Below, piece after piece: positions 18,250 to 28,416 of a stretch of 64,000 nucleotides of DNA. Within the stretch, counting starts at the first letter, position 1; each line of letters starts with the position of its first letter. Source of the DNA: Candidatus Viadribacter manganicus. Its GTDB lineage: Bacteria; Pseudomonadota; Alphaproteobacteria; Caulobacterales; Aquidulcibacteraceae. The stretch lies in the NCBI RefSeq assembly GCF_001679665.1, contig NZ_CP013244.1, forward strand, positions 1,930,980-1,994,979, in the 5' to 3' direction. Under the pieces are notes generated by a model. It made no database searches. It saw nothing but the letters and a program-made list of their open reading frames with translations, and was not told the origin of the DNA. A program made the translations under genes and the position numbers.

Positions 18250-19586
18250 GCGCGAACCAAGGAAGATACTTCACCGCTCAGCGAGTTCTGCGATGAGCCG
18301 GTAACGTGCACCTCGACGATATCGCCGTTCCGTGCACGCGCATCATCGAAATGCACGGACTGCAGATAAGGCGAACGCCCGTGCTTTTGGCCCGACCGCC
18401 GCCCAGTCCCAGTCACAAGAACCGACAGCGTGCGGCCAACTTGGCTCGCGTTGAATTGCGTCTGTTGCTCGAAGAGCCGCTTCTGCAAAACGGCAAGTCG
18501 GCGGCTTTTGTCGTCCTCGCTCACCTGCCCTACCATCGCTGCGGCTGGCGTGCCGGGACGCGATGAGTACTTAAACGAGAACGCCGCCGCGAAGTGCAAA
18601 TCGTTCACAAGCTGCATCGTCGCCTCGAACTCCTTCTCGGTCTCGCCTGGGAAGCCAACGATGAAGTCCGTCGACAGCGCGATATCCGGCCGCACCGCCC
18701 GCACCCGCGAGATGATGTCGCGATAGAAGGCGCCGTCATGCTTTCGGTTCATTGCCTTTAGGATGCGATCTGAGCCCGACTGCACCGGCAGGTGCAGATA
18801 CGGCATCAATTTGACCTCACTACCGTGCATTGCGATGAGTTCGTCGGTCGTCTCGATCGGATGCGAAGTCATGTAGCGAATGCGCGCGATAGTATCGATT
18901 TCAGCGAGCGCAGAGAGCAGATCGGTAAACGCTGCGCCGCCGTGATAGGCGTTCACGTTCTGACCAAGCAGCGTGATTTCACGAACGCCCTTATCTGCCA
19001 ATGCGCGCGCTTCAGCCAAGACATCCGCGATCGGACGCGAAAACTCAGCGCCGCGCGTATAGGGTACAACGCAGAACGTGCAGAATTTATCGCAACCTTC
19101 CTGGATAGAGAGAAAAGCGGTGACGCCGTCCGGTGCGCGCGCCGGCAGACGGTCGAACTTTTCCTGCGCCGTGAAGTCGGTCGCAAGCTGCTCGCCAGAC
19201 TTGCGCGCCACGCGAGCGATCAGTTCCGGCAATTTGTGATAGGCCTGCGGGCCGACAACGAGATCGACCTCAGGGGCCCGGCGAATGATCTCCTCACCTT
19301 CCGCCTGAGCAACGCATCCGGCAATTGTGATCGTCATGCCCTTGCCTTCGGCGGCGCGGCGCTCCTTGTGCGCACGCAGGCGGCCGATCTCGGAATAGAC
19401 CTTCTCGGTCGCCTTCTCGCGAATATGGCAGGTGTTCAAGATGACGAGGTCCGCGTCATCCGGCTTCTCGGCGACCGTATAGCCAAGCGGGCCCAGCACG
19501 TCGCGCATGCGCTCGGAATCGTAGACGTTCATCTGGCAACCGTACGTCTCGATAAAGAGACGCTTCGGCGCGCGTGGCTCGGACAT
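18246..19586 (-). CDS. miaB: tRNA-2-methylthio-N6-dimethylallyladenosine synthase
   Basis: 446 aa. The N-terminal UPF0004 domain has cluster cysteines C17, C53 and C91. The radical-SAM motif CDKFCTFC has C165, C169 and C172, followed by VPYTRGAE. A TRAM domain is at the C-terminus (about 375-440). The enzyme adds the 2-methylthio group to i6A37 in tRNAs reading UNN codons, using two [4Fe-4S] clusters. It starts one base before the fur stop region and overlaps phoH by 4 bp. Confidence 0.96.
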   Translation of the reverse strand: MSEPRAPKRLFIETYGCQMNVYDSERMRDVLGPLGYTVAEKPDDADLVILNTCHIREKATEKVYSEIGRLRAHKERRAAEGKGMTITIAGCVAQAEGEEIIRRAPEVDLVVGPQAYHKLPELIARVARKSGEQLATDFTAQEKFDRLPARAPDGVTAFLSIQEGCDKFCTFCVVPYTRGAEFSRPIADVLAEARALADKGVREITLLGQNVNAYHGGAAFTDLLSALAEIDTIARIRYMTSHPIETTDELIAMHGSEVKLMPYLHLPVQSGSDRILKAMNRKHDGAFYRDIISRVRAVRPDIALSTDFIVGFPGETEKEFEATMQLVNDLHFAAAFSFKYSSRPGTPAAAMVGQVSEDDKSRRLAVLQKRLFEQQTQFNASQVGRTLSVLVTGTGRRSGQKHGRSPYLQSVHFDDARARNGDIVEVHVTGSSQNSLSGEVSSLVRA

Positions 19587-19587
19587 T

Positions 19588-20016
19588 CTACTTCTTGCCC
19601 GCCTTTACCTTGTCGTCGAGCGGGATGCCGTAAAGCTCAAGCCGGTGATCGACGAGTCGATACCCTAGCCGGCGTGCGATCTCCTGCTGGAGACGCTCGA
19701 TCTCTTCGTCGACGAATTCGATGACCTTGCCGGACTTCATGTCGATCAGGTGGTCGTGATGCTGGTCAGGCACTTCTTCGTAGCGCGAGCGGCCATCGCG
19801 GAAGTCATGGCGCTCAAGAATGCCGCTATCTTCGAACAAGCGGACGGTACGGTAGACGGTGGCGATCGAGATGCCGGAATCGACGGCGGCGGCGCGGCGA
19901 TGCAGCTCCTCAACATCCGGGTGATCATGACTGGCCGAGACGACGCGCGCGATCACGCGGCGCTGTTCGGTCATGCGCATACCTTTCTCGACACATAGTT
20001 TTTCGATGCGGTCCAT
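19588..20016 (-). CDS. fur: Fur-family transcriptional regulator
   Basis: The frame is open from 20046; MDRIEKLCVEKGMRMTEQRRV at 20016 is the standard start, giving 142 aa. The winged helix is residues 8-75 (HPDVEELHRRAAAVDSGIS, TVYRTVRLFEDSGILERHDF). The metal/dimer region has DQHHDHLIDMKSGKVIEF, with histidines kept but without the CxxC found in E. coli Fur, as is usual in Caulobacter-type Fur. It controls iron (or manganese) uptake genes. It lies upstream of miaB and downstream of rimI, as in relatives. Confidence 0.93.
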   Translation of the reverse strand: MDRIEKLCVEKGMRMTEQRRVIARVVSASHDHPDVEELHRRAAAVDSGISIATVYRTVRLFEDSGILERHDFRDGRSRYEEVPDQHHDHLIDMKSGKVIEFVDEEIERLQQEIARRLGYRLVDHRLELYGIPLDDKVKAGKK

Positions 20017-20061
20017 GGCGCTCAAATACCCCCTCCGGCAGGGCAATGTCCACCTCGCGGA

Positions 20062-20514
20062 CTAGACAACTGGGCGCGGCAAAGCACGGCGCATTACGAT
20101 GGCGTCAACCGAACCGCCCTCGCCCGCATAATAGGCGTGGCGGCGTCCAGCCTCCTCATAGCCGAGCTTCTTGTAGAGAGAGCGCGCACCATCATTGGTC
20201 TCTGCGACCTCCAGATGCATCGAGAAAGCGCCGCGCACGAGGGCGGCCACGCCCGCCGACGTCACGAGCGCCGCGCCGACACCCTTGCGCCGCGCTTCGG
20301 GTACGACGGCCACCGTGAGCAACTCGGAATCGCCAGCCGCGGCCCACGCCATCACAAAACCGTTGGCCTCGGCGCCATTGCCATGCAACAGCGCAAACAC
20401 GGCCTGGTTCTCCATCAGCTTTTCAATCTCGCTAGCGCTCCATGGCTTCAGGAATGCGCGAGCATGAAGAGACGCGAGCAGTTCGCTCGCCGAGGCCGGC
20501 GCTGCTTCAATCAT
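20062..20514 (-). CDS. rimI: ribosomal protein S18 alanine N-acetyltransferase-type GNAT
   Basis: 150 aa with a single GNAT domain. The acetyl-CoA loop is VVPEARRKGVGAALV (about residues 71-85) and a later RSLYKKLGYEEAGRRHAYYAG segment is typical of RimI. It overlaps tsaB by 4 bp. tsaB-rimI adjacency is widespread and supports the assignment to N-terminal protein acetylation. Confidence 0.9.
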   Translation of the reverse strand: MIEAAPASASELLASLHARAFLKPWSASEIEKLMENQAVFALLHGNGAEANGFVMAWAAAGDSELLTVAVVPEARRKGVGAALVTSAGVAALVRGAFSMHLEVAETNDGARSLYKKLGYEEAGRRHAYYAGEGGSVDAIVMRRALPRPVV

Positions 20515-21089
20515 GGCTTGGCCGGCAGCGTAACATGAGGAGCGCGAAGATAAGTCGGGTCGGGCGGATAGCGCACCGGATCGAGATGCGCCGCCCGCAA
20601 CGCCAAGGCGGCGGCGTTCACTGCAACGCCCGGTCCTCTAAGCGCAGCTCCGTGCAATTGCACGACATGATCACCGCGCTCGATGTTGCACGGCGCAACC
20701 GTCGGCGCGCCATTTTCGTAGCGTGCGAAGTATGAGGCGCCCGGGGTTTCGACCAAGCCGGCGCGCGCGCCGTCCTCGCCATCCTCAAGCGCCAAAGCCT
20801 CAAGCGTTGAAACGCCCAGGCATGGTTTGCCCACTGCCAGCGCCAACGCGCGCGCAAACGAGAGACCAACGCGAACGCCTGTGAACGATCCAGGACCGGT
20901 AGTCACCGCGATCCGATCCAAATCCGCGAACACTACACCAGCCCGTTGCGCGGCTTCCCTCACCATTGGCGCCAGCCGTTCGGCTTGGCCGCGCGTCATC
21001 TGCTCTTGAAGGTGCGTCAACACCGCACCGTCTCGAACGATCGCGACGGAGCACGCGTCGAGGCTTGTATCGATGCCAAGCACGATCAT
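20511..21089 (-). CDS. tsaB: tRNA threonylcarbamoyladenosine biosynthesis protein TsaB
   Basis: 192 aa, ASKHA fold. It begins MIVLGIDTSLDACSVAIV and carries ITTGPGSFTGVRVGLSFARALAL-like sequence near residues 63-86 (here VTTGPGSFTGVRVG). TsaB is a non-catalytic partner of TsaD/TsaE in making t6A37 in ANN-decoding tRNAs. It is somewhat short at the C-terminus compared with E. coli (231 aa). It is coupled by ATGA to rimI. Confidence 0.92.
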   Translation of the reverse strand: MIVLGIDTSLDACSVAIVRDGAVLTHLQEQMTRGQAERLAPMVREAAQRAGVVFADLDRIAVTTGPGSFTGVRVGLSFARALALAVGKPCLGVSTLEALALEDGEDGARAGLVETPGASYFARYENGAPTVAPCNIERGDHVVQLHGAALRGPGVAVNAAALALRAAHLDPVRYPPDPTYLRAPHVTLPAKP

Positions 21090-21111
21090 GCGGATTTGCG
21101 CACGCTCCGGC

Positions 21112-21690
21112 TCACACCACCTGCTCGACCGCGTTCACCTCTGGCACGTAGTGGCGAAGCATATTTTCGATGCCCTGCTTCAGTGTGAGAGTGGAAGACG
21201 GGCAGCCAGCGCACGCGCCTCGCATATTGAGGCGAACGATGCCTTGGTCGTGGTCCCAGGAATGGAAGGTAATGTCGCCGCCGTCGCGGGCCACAGCGGG
21301 GCGCACGCGCGCGTCGATGATCTCCTTGAGCTCTTTCACAATCCCGGCGGCGTCGCCCTCATAGACGACATCGGCTTCATCGGTTTCGTCAGAGGGCGCG
21401 GCGCCCTCACCCAGCACCGGCCGGCCCGACGTGAAGTGATCCATGATCGCCGCCAGGACATGCGGCTTCAGGTGCGGCCACTCGATCTCTTCGCTCTTGG
21501 TGATGGTGATGAAGTCCCCGCCCAGATAGACGCGTTCGACCCCGTCAACATTAAAGAGCGCCGTCGCCAGCGGAGCGCCTAGCGCCGCGTCGGCGTCCCC
21601 ATATTCGCGACTGCCCTGCCCCAGGACGTCACGGCCCGGCAAAAACTTGAGCGTGCGCGGGTTCGGCGTGGATTCCGTCTGAATGAACAT
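21112..21690 (-). CDS. nfuA: NifU-like Fe-S cluster carrier (NfuA type)
   Basis: The frame is open from 21939, but the family N-terminus FIQTESTPNPRTLKFLPG begins at 21690, giving 192 aa. The N-terminal Nfu scaffold (residues 1-88) is followed by a NifU C-terminal domain (115-185) with the cluster-binding CAGC, C160 and C163. It delivers [4Fe-4S] clusters to target enzymes; MiaB, encoded nearby, is a known kind of client. It is on the same strand as its neighbours. Confidence 0.93.
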   Translation of the reverse strand: MFIQTESTPNPRTLKFLPGRDVLGQGSREYGDADAALGAPLATALFNVDGVERVYLGGDFITITKSEEIEWPHLKPHVLAAIMDHFTSGRPVLGEGAAPSDETDEADVVYEGDAAGIVKELKEIIDARVRPAVARDGGDITFHSWDHDQGIVRLNMRGACAGCPSSTLTLKQGIENMLRHYVPEVNAVEQVV

Positions 21691-21721
21691 GACCGTCAGG
21701 TGGGCCTTTAGCCCGAATGGG

Positions 21722-22270
21722 TCAAGCGGGCGGCGGCTGCGGCGCGGGAGGCTCTTCCGCACTCTCGATCGAAACCGCCGCAGCCATTGGCAGGGCGACA
21801 GCGCGGATCTCATCACGCGACAGCGCTCCGGGCACCACGACCACTGGCACAGGCCGAGGAGACAGCCCGCCGCTCTTTCCCAATTGGGTGACCAGCGGCC
21901 CCGGTCCGCTTGGCGGCGATGCGGCGGCCAGCACCACAAGCTTGATCGAGGTCTCTTCCTGCAAAAGCTTGCGCAATTCCGGCTTCAGGTCGCCGTCGCG
22001 TAAAATCGGCTCCGCCGTGACGCCGCATTCCGCCCAGGCTTCAGCCGCGAAGCGCTGCGTAAGCGACTCGGCCGCATCACGCGCCTGAAGATGCATCTCT
22101 TCGGTAATCGACGCCCATGGCGCCGGATCCGATGGCTCAATGACACGCAGCATGAGCAAACGCCAACCGGTGTAGCGGCACAGCAAGCCGGCATAGATCA
22201 GCGCGTCCGGGAACTCTTCGCTCTCGTCGGCGATGACCAGGCAGCTGAAGGCTTGCAGATCTTTCGTCAT
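21722..22270 (-). CDS. universal stress protein-family protein
   Basis: 182 aa. The Rossmann-like start SCLVIADESEEFPDALIYAG and the late strand PVPVVVVPG are USP-like. The ATP-binding glycine motif is only partly conserved (LGKSGGLSPRPVP), so nucleotide binding is uncertain. The C-terminus ends in a proline-rich tail. It lies between trpS and nfuA, the position of a USP gene in related alphaproteobacteria. Confidence 0.82.
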   Translation of the reverse strand: MTKDLQAFSCLVIADESEEFPDALIYAGLLCRYTGWRLLMLRVIEPSDPAPWASITEEMHLQARDAAESLTQRFAAEAWAECGVTAEPILRDGDLKPELRKLLQEETSIKLVVLAAASPPSGPGPLVTQLGKSGGLSPRPVPVVVVPGALSRDEIRAVALPMAAAVSIESAEEPPAPQPPPA

Positions 22271-22303
22271 GTCGGACGATGGTCGCTCAAACGCTGACGC
22301 GCA

Positions 22304-23338
22304 TCAAGCGCGCCAGAGGCCCACAACGTCTCGAACTTCCGCCATGATCGGCGTAGCAACCGCACGAGCCTTGTCCGCCCCTTCTTTCAAAATGGCGTCG
22401 AGGGTCGCCGTGTCGGCAGTCAAACGGCGCATCTCCGCAGCGATCGGGCTCAGTTTTGCGGCCAATGTTTCCGCCAGCGCCGGCTTGAAGACGCCAAAGC
22501 CCTTGCCGCCAAATTCGCCAAGCACGTCGTCGACGCTGCGTTCGGTAACCGCCGCGAAGATGCCAACGAGGTTTTCGACCTCAGCCCGGTCCGCAAGGCC
22601 TTCCTTGCTTTCCGGCACCGGCAGCGGATCGGTCGTTGCTTTTTTGATCTTCGACATGATCGCATCGGCGTCGTCGGTGAGGTTGATGCGCGTCATGTCC
22701 GATGGATCGGACTTCGACATCTTCTTCGTGCCGTCGCGCAAACTCATAATCCGCGCGCCTGGCCCCTGGATCAGAGGCTCGGGCAACGGGAAGAAGTTCG
22801 GGGCATCGTGATCGTTGTTGAACTTCTGCGCGATGTCGCGCGAAAGTTCGAGATGCTGCTTTTGATCTTCGCCTACCGGAACGTGCGTCGCCTTATAAAG
22901 CAGAATGTCAGCCGCTTGGAGGACGGGATAGTCGAAAAGCCCAACGGATGATCGCTGCGCATCCTTGCCGGCCTTGTCTTTGAACTGCGTCATGCGCTCG
23001 ACCCAACCCATGCGGGCGACGCAATTGAAAATCCACGCCAACTCGGTGTGCTCACGCACGGCCGATTGCACGAAGATCGTCGAGCGCTTGGGATCGACGC
23101 CAGCGGCGACATACGCCGCCGCAACTTCGCGGCAACGGCTCGCAAGATTTTCCGGATCAGGACCTGTCGTGATCGCGTGCAGATCGACGACGCAATAGAT
23201 GCACTCGTATTGATCCTGCAGGCGCACGAACTTCTGCAGCGCACCAAGGTAATTGCCGAGATGCAGGCCGTTGGTCGGCTGCATGCCTGAGAATACGCGT
23301 TTCGGGCCCTTATATTCGGGCTGCGGGGCGTTGGTCAT
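22304..23338 (-). CDS. trpS: tryptophanyl-tRNA synthetase
   Basis: 344 aa, normal size. The class I HIGH-type signature is PTNGLHLGN (residues 21-29) and the KMSKS loop is at 206-210. It charges tRNA-Trp. It lies downstream of murJ on the same strand with a 110-bp gap, and 33 bp upstream of the USP gene. Confidence 0.97.
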   Translation of the reverse strand: MTNAPQPEYKGPKRVFSGMQPTNGLHLGNYLGALQKFVRLQDQYECIYCVVDLHAITTGPDPENLASRCREVAAAYVAAGVDPKRSTIFVQSAVREHTELAWIFNCVARMGWVERMTQFKDKAGKDAQRSSVGLFDYPVLQAADILLYKATHVPVGEDQKQHLELSRDIAQKFNNDHDAPNFFPLPEPLIQGPGARIMSLRDGTKKMSKSDPSDMTRINLTDDADAIMSKIKKATTDPLPVPESKEGLADRAEVENLVGIFAAVTERSVDDVLGEFGGKGFGVFKPALAETLAAKLSPIAAEMRRLTADTATLDAILKEGADKARAVATPIMAEVRDVVGLWRA

Positions 23339-23448
23339 AGGAAACTCCAGAACATGAGAACCGGCGCGCTGCTGCGCGCCAAGAATGGCGTCAGGTCAGG
23401 CCCGCCATCGCCAAGTGTTCATTCTCGTGTCCATGAGGCGCGCTTCTA

Positions 23449-25053
23449 TCAGCCGTCCAAGCCCGGCGGCAAGCCGCCTCCCCCGCCTGCGGGTCCGCGT
23501 TCACGCTTAAAGGCGGAGCGGACCTCCGAAATGGTTACCGCGCGCACCACGAAAGCGACAACGAAATAGAACGTGCCGCCGCCTAGGATCAGGAGCGCGA
23601 TCGCGGCTTCTTTCGATCCAAGCACGGTCTCCAACGTCTCGCGGTTGGCGTTGCCGAACCACATCACCGCAAAAAGGATGGCCGACGCCAAGACGATCCG
23701 CAACAAACGGCCGAACGCCGCCGGCGTCGGAGCGTACGCACCACGCGCCATCAGCGAGCGGATCATGAGCAGAGCATTCGCCCAAGCAGCGGTTGAGGTT
23801 GCGATCGCGAGTCCCTGGAAGCCGGGCAAACCCATCGCACGCAAGCCGAAGAAGAGCGCCGCGCCAAGGGCAATGTTGATCACCATCGAGGTGATGGCGT
23901 AACGCATCGGCGCCTTCGTATCCTCGCGCGCGAAGAAAGCCGGCGCATAGATTTTCGCCAACACAAAAGCCGGCACGCCCCAGCCATAATGAATGAGCGC
24001 AAGCGCCGCGTTATGCGCGTCCGCAGCGTTGAAGGCGCCGCGTGAGTAGAGACCGTCGATCAAATAGAACGGAATTGCTAGCATCGCGGCGGCGGCAGGG
24101 AGCGTGAACGCCATTGAGAGCGCGACGGCTTCATCGAGCGCGCCACGGGCGCCGAACTCGTCACCCTCCTGCACAAGGCGTGAGAGGCGCGGCAACATCG
24201 CAACGCCGACCGCAATGCCGATCAAACCAAGCGGCAATTGATAGAGACGATCCGCGACATTCAGGTAAGTGATCGCGCCCCGCTCGAACGACGCAAGCGC
24301 TTGGCTGATCATGACGTTGATCTGAAGCGCGCCGCCCGCGACGGCGGCAGGCGCGGCGAGTATGAAAAGTCGCTTCACACCGGACGTAAGGCGCGGAAAC
24401 GGAAACCCAAGCTTGGTTCCCGAACGCACGGCGCCCCACCACACCCAAAGCGCCTGCAATACGCCAGAGATGGAAACAGCACTGATTGCTGCGACCGCCG
24501 AGTATTCGGGATTATCATGCACCAACCAAAGCGCCGTGAGCTGACACAAATTGAAGAGGATCGGCGCAGCCGCAGCGGCAAAAAAGCGACCATGCGCGTT
24601 GAGCACGCCTGAGAACAACGTCGCCGCCGACATGGCGACGAGATACGGCATCGAAAGCTGCGTCAGCAGAGTCGCGAGTTGGAACGTGTGCGGGTCGCCC
24701 GAATAGCCGGCGAACAATGCGCGGTTGATCCAGCTCATACCGGCAATGGCGATGGCGCTCAGCACGCCCGTCATCAGCAACAGGACCGACAGCGCTTCCG
24801 ACGCCATGCGGTTTGCCGCCTCCTCGCCTTCCGCGGCGAGTGTCTTTGAATAGACTGGGATGAAGGCTTGGCTGAACGCACCTTCCGCGAACAATCGGCG
24901 GAAGAGGTTTGGAAAACGCAGCGCCGCAAAAAAGGCGTCGGCTACAGGCCCCGCGCCGAGCGCAGCAGCAAGCGCCAAGTCCCGCGCAAAACCAAAAAGA
25001 CGTGAGATCAGGGTCAAGCCGCCGATAACGGCGGTGTTGCGGGCAAGGCTCAT
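23449..25053 (-). CDS. murJ: lipid II flippase MurJ
   Basis: 534 aa with about 14 membrane helices of the MOP/MATE superfamily. Signatures include LTLISRLFGFARDLALAAALG near the start and DAFFAALRFPNLFRRLFAEGAFSQAFIPV (about 39-67), typical of MurJ/MviN, with several conserved arginines in the central cavity. It flips lipid II across the inner membrane. The tail is proline/glycine rich. It follows glnD by 45 bp. Confidence 0.95.
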   Translation of the reverse strand: MSLARNTAVIGGLTLISRLFGFARDLALAAALGAGPVADAFFAALRFPNLFRRLFAEGAFSQAFIPVYSKTLAAEGEEAANRMASEALSVLLLMTGVLSAIAIAGMSWINRALFAGYSGDPHTFQLATLLTQLSMPYLVAMSAATLFSGVLNAHGRFFAAAAAPILFNLCQLTALWLVHDNPEYSAVAAISAVSISGVLQALWVWWGAVRSGTKLGFPFPRLTSGVKRLFILAAPAAVAGGALQINVMISQALASFERGAITYLNVADRLYQLPLGLIGIAVGVAMLPRLSRLVQEGDEFGARGALDEAVALSMAFTLPAAAAMLAIPFYLIDGLYSRGAFNAADAHNAALALIHYGWGVPAFVLAKIYAPAFFAREDTKAPMRYAITSMVINIALGAALFFGLRAMGLPGFQGLAIATSTAAWANALLMIRSLMARGAYAPTPAAFGRLLRIVLASAILFAVMWFGNANRETLETVLGSKEAAIALLILGGGTFYFVVAFVVRAVTISEVRSAFKRERGPAGGGGGLPPGLDG

Positions 25054-25098
25054 CTGGGTGGTCGACTCACGCTATGACGCGACCGGCCTAGCGCGCCG

Positions 25099-27915
25099 CT
25101 AACGCGCCGTCGAGGCGCGGCCTACAGCGAGCGGCGCCTTTGCGGGATCCGCTGGTGCGGCAGGTTCGGCGGCGCGGAGAACAGCCTCCAATTTACCGCG
25201 AACTGAAGCAATGCGGCGCGGATTCGAGATTTGTCCGCCATCTTCCTCCTGGACGTAGAAGACGTCGGAAGCTCGTTCGCCATACGTATCGATGTGAGCG
25301 CTCACCACCGACACTTTGGCCTCCACACAGACGTGCGCCAAGTCAGCCAACAGCCCGAGCCGGTCGCGTCCTGACGCCTCGATCACGGTGGCGTGGGGCG
25401 TGATATCGTTGTCGATCCGCACCCACGGCTCGATAGCAAACGCGGCGTTGCGGCGCGACGGCGGCGCGGGGGGCGGCGCGGCGTGGTCGGCCAGTGCGGC
25501 GTTCGTCAGCCTGCTGGTCAGCGCGTCCAGCGCACGCGGATCATTGAAGCCGAACGGCTTATGCCCAGTCGTCTGAATCGAGAAGACGTCAAAAGCCGCG
25601 CCATCCTTTGAAGTGTGTACACGTGCGCCGACAATATCCGCACCGCTGGCCGAGATCGCGGATGCGAGGCTCGCGAAGAGCCCTGCGCGGTCGCCTGCAT
25701 AGACCAACACTTCAGTGACCCCCTGCGCCTCGCGAATGCGTGCGGCCACGTGCGGAATGGCCCGCTCTGTGCGCGCGCGCATGACCTCAAGTGCGTGCCA
25801 CTTCAACGCGTCAGCATCGTGATTGAGCCAATAGCCATCGTCGAGCGCGTCGAGCCAAGCTTGCAAGACATCGGCGCGAGCACCGCCAATGTCCTTCAAC
25901 AATTGCTCCTTCGCGCCGTGCGCAATCTCAGCGAGATGCGCGCGTACGCCCTCTTCGTCGGAGCGGCCTCCGTGCAGCGCTGCTTCGGTCAAACGATAAA
26001 GATCGCGGAGAAGCTGGCCTTTCCAATCGTTCCAGACGTTCCCAACGGCGCGAATATCCGCGACCGTCAAGACCAGAAGCAAGCGCAAGCGCTCGACGTT
26101 GCCAACTACCTTCGAGAACTGCGCCACCGTGCGCGGATCGCCGATGTCACGCTTCTGCGCCACATCACTCATGACAAGGTGGTTGCCGACAAGCCAGCCT
26201 ACGAGATCGACTTCTTCCTGCGGCAGCCCCAGTCGCTCACACGCGCCACGGGCTGATTTTTCGCCCTCGATCTGCTGGTCGCCATCGCCTTTGCCGGTAT
26301 CGTGCAACAGCATTGCGAGATAAAGCGCCCGCCGATTGATAATCTTTGGGAAAATCTCACTCGCGAGCGGGTGCTGATCCGTATGCCGCCCGCGCTCAAT
26401 CTCGGACATGGCGTCGATCGCGCGCAACGTGTGCTCGTCCACCGTATAGTGGTGATACATGTTGAACTGCATCTGTGCGACGATGCGACCGAACTCCGGC
26501 ACGAACTTTCCAAGCACGCCCGCTTCATTCATCAACCGCAGCGCGGCGCCCGGGTGACGCGCCGATGTGGCGACCTCTAGAAACGCGGCGCGGGCCTCCG
26601 GCTGCTTACGCCAAGCCGGGCTAAAGGCGCGGACACGGCGCGACACAAGCCCGAAGGCGTCTGGATGAATATCGAGGTCCAGCTTTTCGGCGATCGAGAA
26701 CAGCCGAAGTGCATTTGCCGGAGTATCGAGAATGTCTTCGCTCTCGATATTCAGGCGCCCAGCGTCAACGAAGAAGCCGGCTTCGACGGGCGCGCTGCGT
26801 TTGCGCCCTGAACTCAAAAAGCGTTGCAGACCCTTTGGGCTTTGCTTGGCCTGATCGGCCTCAAGTCTGGCGCACAATGTGCGGGTGAGCGCGCCAACTT
26901 CCTTCGCCACCAGGAAGTAGCGCTTCATGAAGCGCTCGACGCCGCTCTGGTTTGCTCGCCCGCCATAGCCCAGACGCTTCGCTAACTCAGGTTGCAAATC
27001 GAACGTCAGCCGTTCTTCAGCGCGACCGGTGATGAAGTGCAAATGACAGCGCACGGTCCAAAGAAATTCGAGCGCGCGCCGAAACGCGTTCCGCTCCTCG
27101 TTTGTGAACACGCCCGCATCGACGTATTCGCGCATCTGCGAGAAGCCATAGCGGCGGCGCGCGAGCCAGAAGAGCGTGTGTAGATCGCGTAGGCCGCCCT
27201 TCCCCTCCTTGATGTTCGGTTCGACCATGTAGCGCGAGGCCCCGGCGCGCGCGTGACGCTCGTCGCGCTCGGTAAGCTTCGCCGTGATGAACCCTGCATG
27301 GTCGCGGTCCGCAACCTCCTTGCGAAACCGTCCGAAGAGTTCCTGCGCGAGCGAGTCATCGCCAGCGATGCGGCGCCCCTCGAGCAATGCTGTTTGAATG
27401 GTGTGGTCTTCGCGCGCGAGCTTCAGACACTCATCGATGTTGCGCGAGGAATGGCCGACTTTGAGGCCCATGTCCCAGAGCATGTAGAGCATGTACTCCG
27501 TCACGCTCTCATCGAAGGCCGTCTGCTTGTAGGCGCGCAAAAAAAGCAGATCGAGGTCAGACGAAGGGGCGAGCTCCCCGCGGCCGTAGCCGCCGACGGC
27601 GATGATCGCGAACCGCTCCCCTGCGGTAGGGTTGCGCGCCCGGAATATGTGCGTCGTGGTGTAGTCATAGAGTGCAGCGACCACCTCGTCCGCGACTTGC
27701 GCCAGCAGCCGGGCCACAGCGAGACCGTTCTCGCCGGCCTCCAATCGCTCTTTCGCGACCATCCGGCCCCGAAACAATGCGCCATGCAAAAGGCTGCGGA
27801 CCGCACTCCGCGCGTTTTCGCCCTCGGCAGCATAGGCGGCGCTGAGTTGCGCACGCAGCCGGATGCCATCGACGACATGCTCGATGCGGGCGGGTTTCAG
27901 CCGGGAGGCGACCAT
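25099..27915 (-). CDS. glnD: [protein-PII] uridylyltransferase
   Basis: 938 aa, normal for alphaproteobacteria. The nucleotidyltransferase domain has GGYGRGELAPSSDLDLLFL (residues 108-126; D120 and D122). The central HD domain contains HTLRAID and LAMLLHDTGKG (near 530). Two ACT domains lie at about 740-820 and 845-920 (RAGLFASLASAIS; RDRLGLLADLAHVC). It uridylylates PII proteins when glutamine is low and removes UMP when it is high. It heads the long minus-strand array. Confidence 0.97.
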   Translation of the reverse strand: MVASRLKPARIEHVVDGIRLRAQLSAAYAAEGENARSAVRSLLHGALFRGRMVAKERLEAGENGLAVARLLAQVADEVVAALYDYTTTHIFRARNPTAGERFAIIAVGGYGRGELAPSSDLDLLFLRAYKQTAFDESVTEYMLYMLWDMGLKVGHSSRNIDECLKLAREDHTIQTALLEGRRIAGDDSLAQELFGRFRKEVADRDHAGFITAKLTERDERHARAGASRYMVEPNIKEGKGGLRDLHTLFWLARRRYGFSQMREYVDAGVFTNEERNAFRRALEFLWTVRCHLHFITGRAEERLTFDLQPELAKRLGYGGRANQSGVERFMKRYFLVAKEVGALTRTLCARLEADQAKQSPKGLQRFLSSGRKRSAPVEAGFFVDAGRLNIESEDILDTPANALRLFSIAEKLDLDIHPDAFGLVSRRVRAFSPAWRKQPEARAAFLEVATSARHPGAALRLMNEAGVLGKFVPEFGRIVAQMQFNMYHHYTVDEHTLRAIDAMSEIERGRHTDQHPLASEIFPKIINRRALYLAMLLHDTGKGDGDQQIEGEKSARGACERLGLPQEEVDLVGWLVGNHLVMSDVAQKRDIGDPRTVAQFSKVVGNVERLRLLLVLTVADIRAVGNVWNDWKGQLLRDLYRLTEAALHGGRSDEEGVRAHLAEIAHGAKEQLLKDIGGARADVLQAWLDALDDGYWLNHDADALKWHALEVMRARTERAIPHVAARIREAQGVTEVLVYAGDRAGLFASLASAISASGADIVGARVHTSKDGAAFDVFSIQTTGHKPFGFNDPRALDALTSRLTNAALADHAAPPPAPPSRRNAAFAIEPWVRIDNDITPHATVIEASGRDRLGLLADLAHVCVEAKVSVVSAHIDTYGERASDVFYVQEEDGGQISNPRRIASVRGKLEAVLRAAEPAAPADPAKAPLAVGRASTAR

Positions 27916-28068
27916 AGGATTGCTATTTCGTCATTCTGGGGCGTGGGCGCCACTGTTTCGAGCTTTCATGTCTGACTTCTTCGTTATGAACACGTCGAAA
28001 CCTTGCCTCATTTCGCGGGCACAGCCACAAGTGTAATGGGAACGATTGTTTCCTGGGAGAGCCCTCGA

Positions 28069-28416
28069 ATGCGTAAAAGCGGCAAGACCATCCGCCTCAA
28101 CCCGGTTGATGAGGATCATCAAGTGCATGATCACCCCGCTCGCGCGAACCTCGAAGCGATCATGGATCAGAAGCTGTTCGCGCAACGCATCAAGAGCGAG
28201 CGCTCTTCGGCCTATTGGTTCGCCGCTTCGCTCTGGGGCGTGACCGGTCTCATCCTCGGCGGCATTCTCGGCGCCTACATGATGTTCGTGGCGATGGATT
28301 CTTCGCTGCCGCTAGCATCGGAAGCTGTCTCGCGCGGCATGGCCGTGGAACAAGCGCGTCAACGTGTTGATGGCCGCGAGTCCCCGCTCAGAGATCCTGC
28401 TGAGCAGCAGCCTTAA
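28069..28416 (+). CDS. small single-pass membrane protein, unknown function
   Basis: Translation from 28069 ([12 protein letters not shown]) is preferred over upstream in-frame ATGs at 28003 and 28036 because GGGAG precedes it by about eight bases. The product is 115 aa: a charged cytoplasmic N-terminus of about 55 residues, one membrane helix (about 52-78, [22 protein letters not shown]) and a short tail. I do not recognise the family. Its last 29 bp overlap the 3' end of mutS on the other strand. Confidence 0.65.
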   Translation: MRKSGKTIRLNPVDEDHQVHDHPARANLEAIMDQKLFAQRIKSERSSAYWFAASLWGVTGLILGGILGAYMMFVAMDSSLPLASEAVSRGMAVEQARQRVDGRESPLRDPAEQQP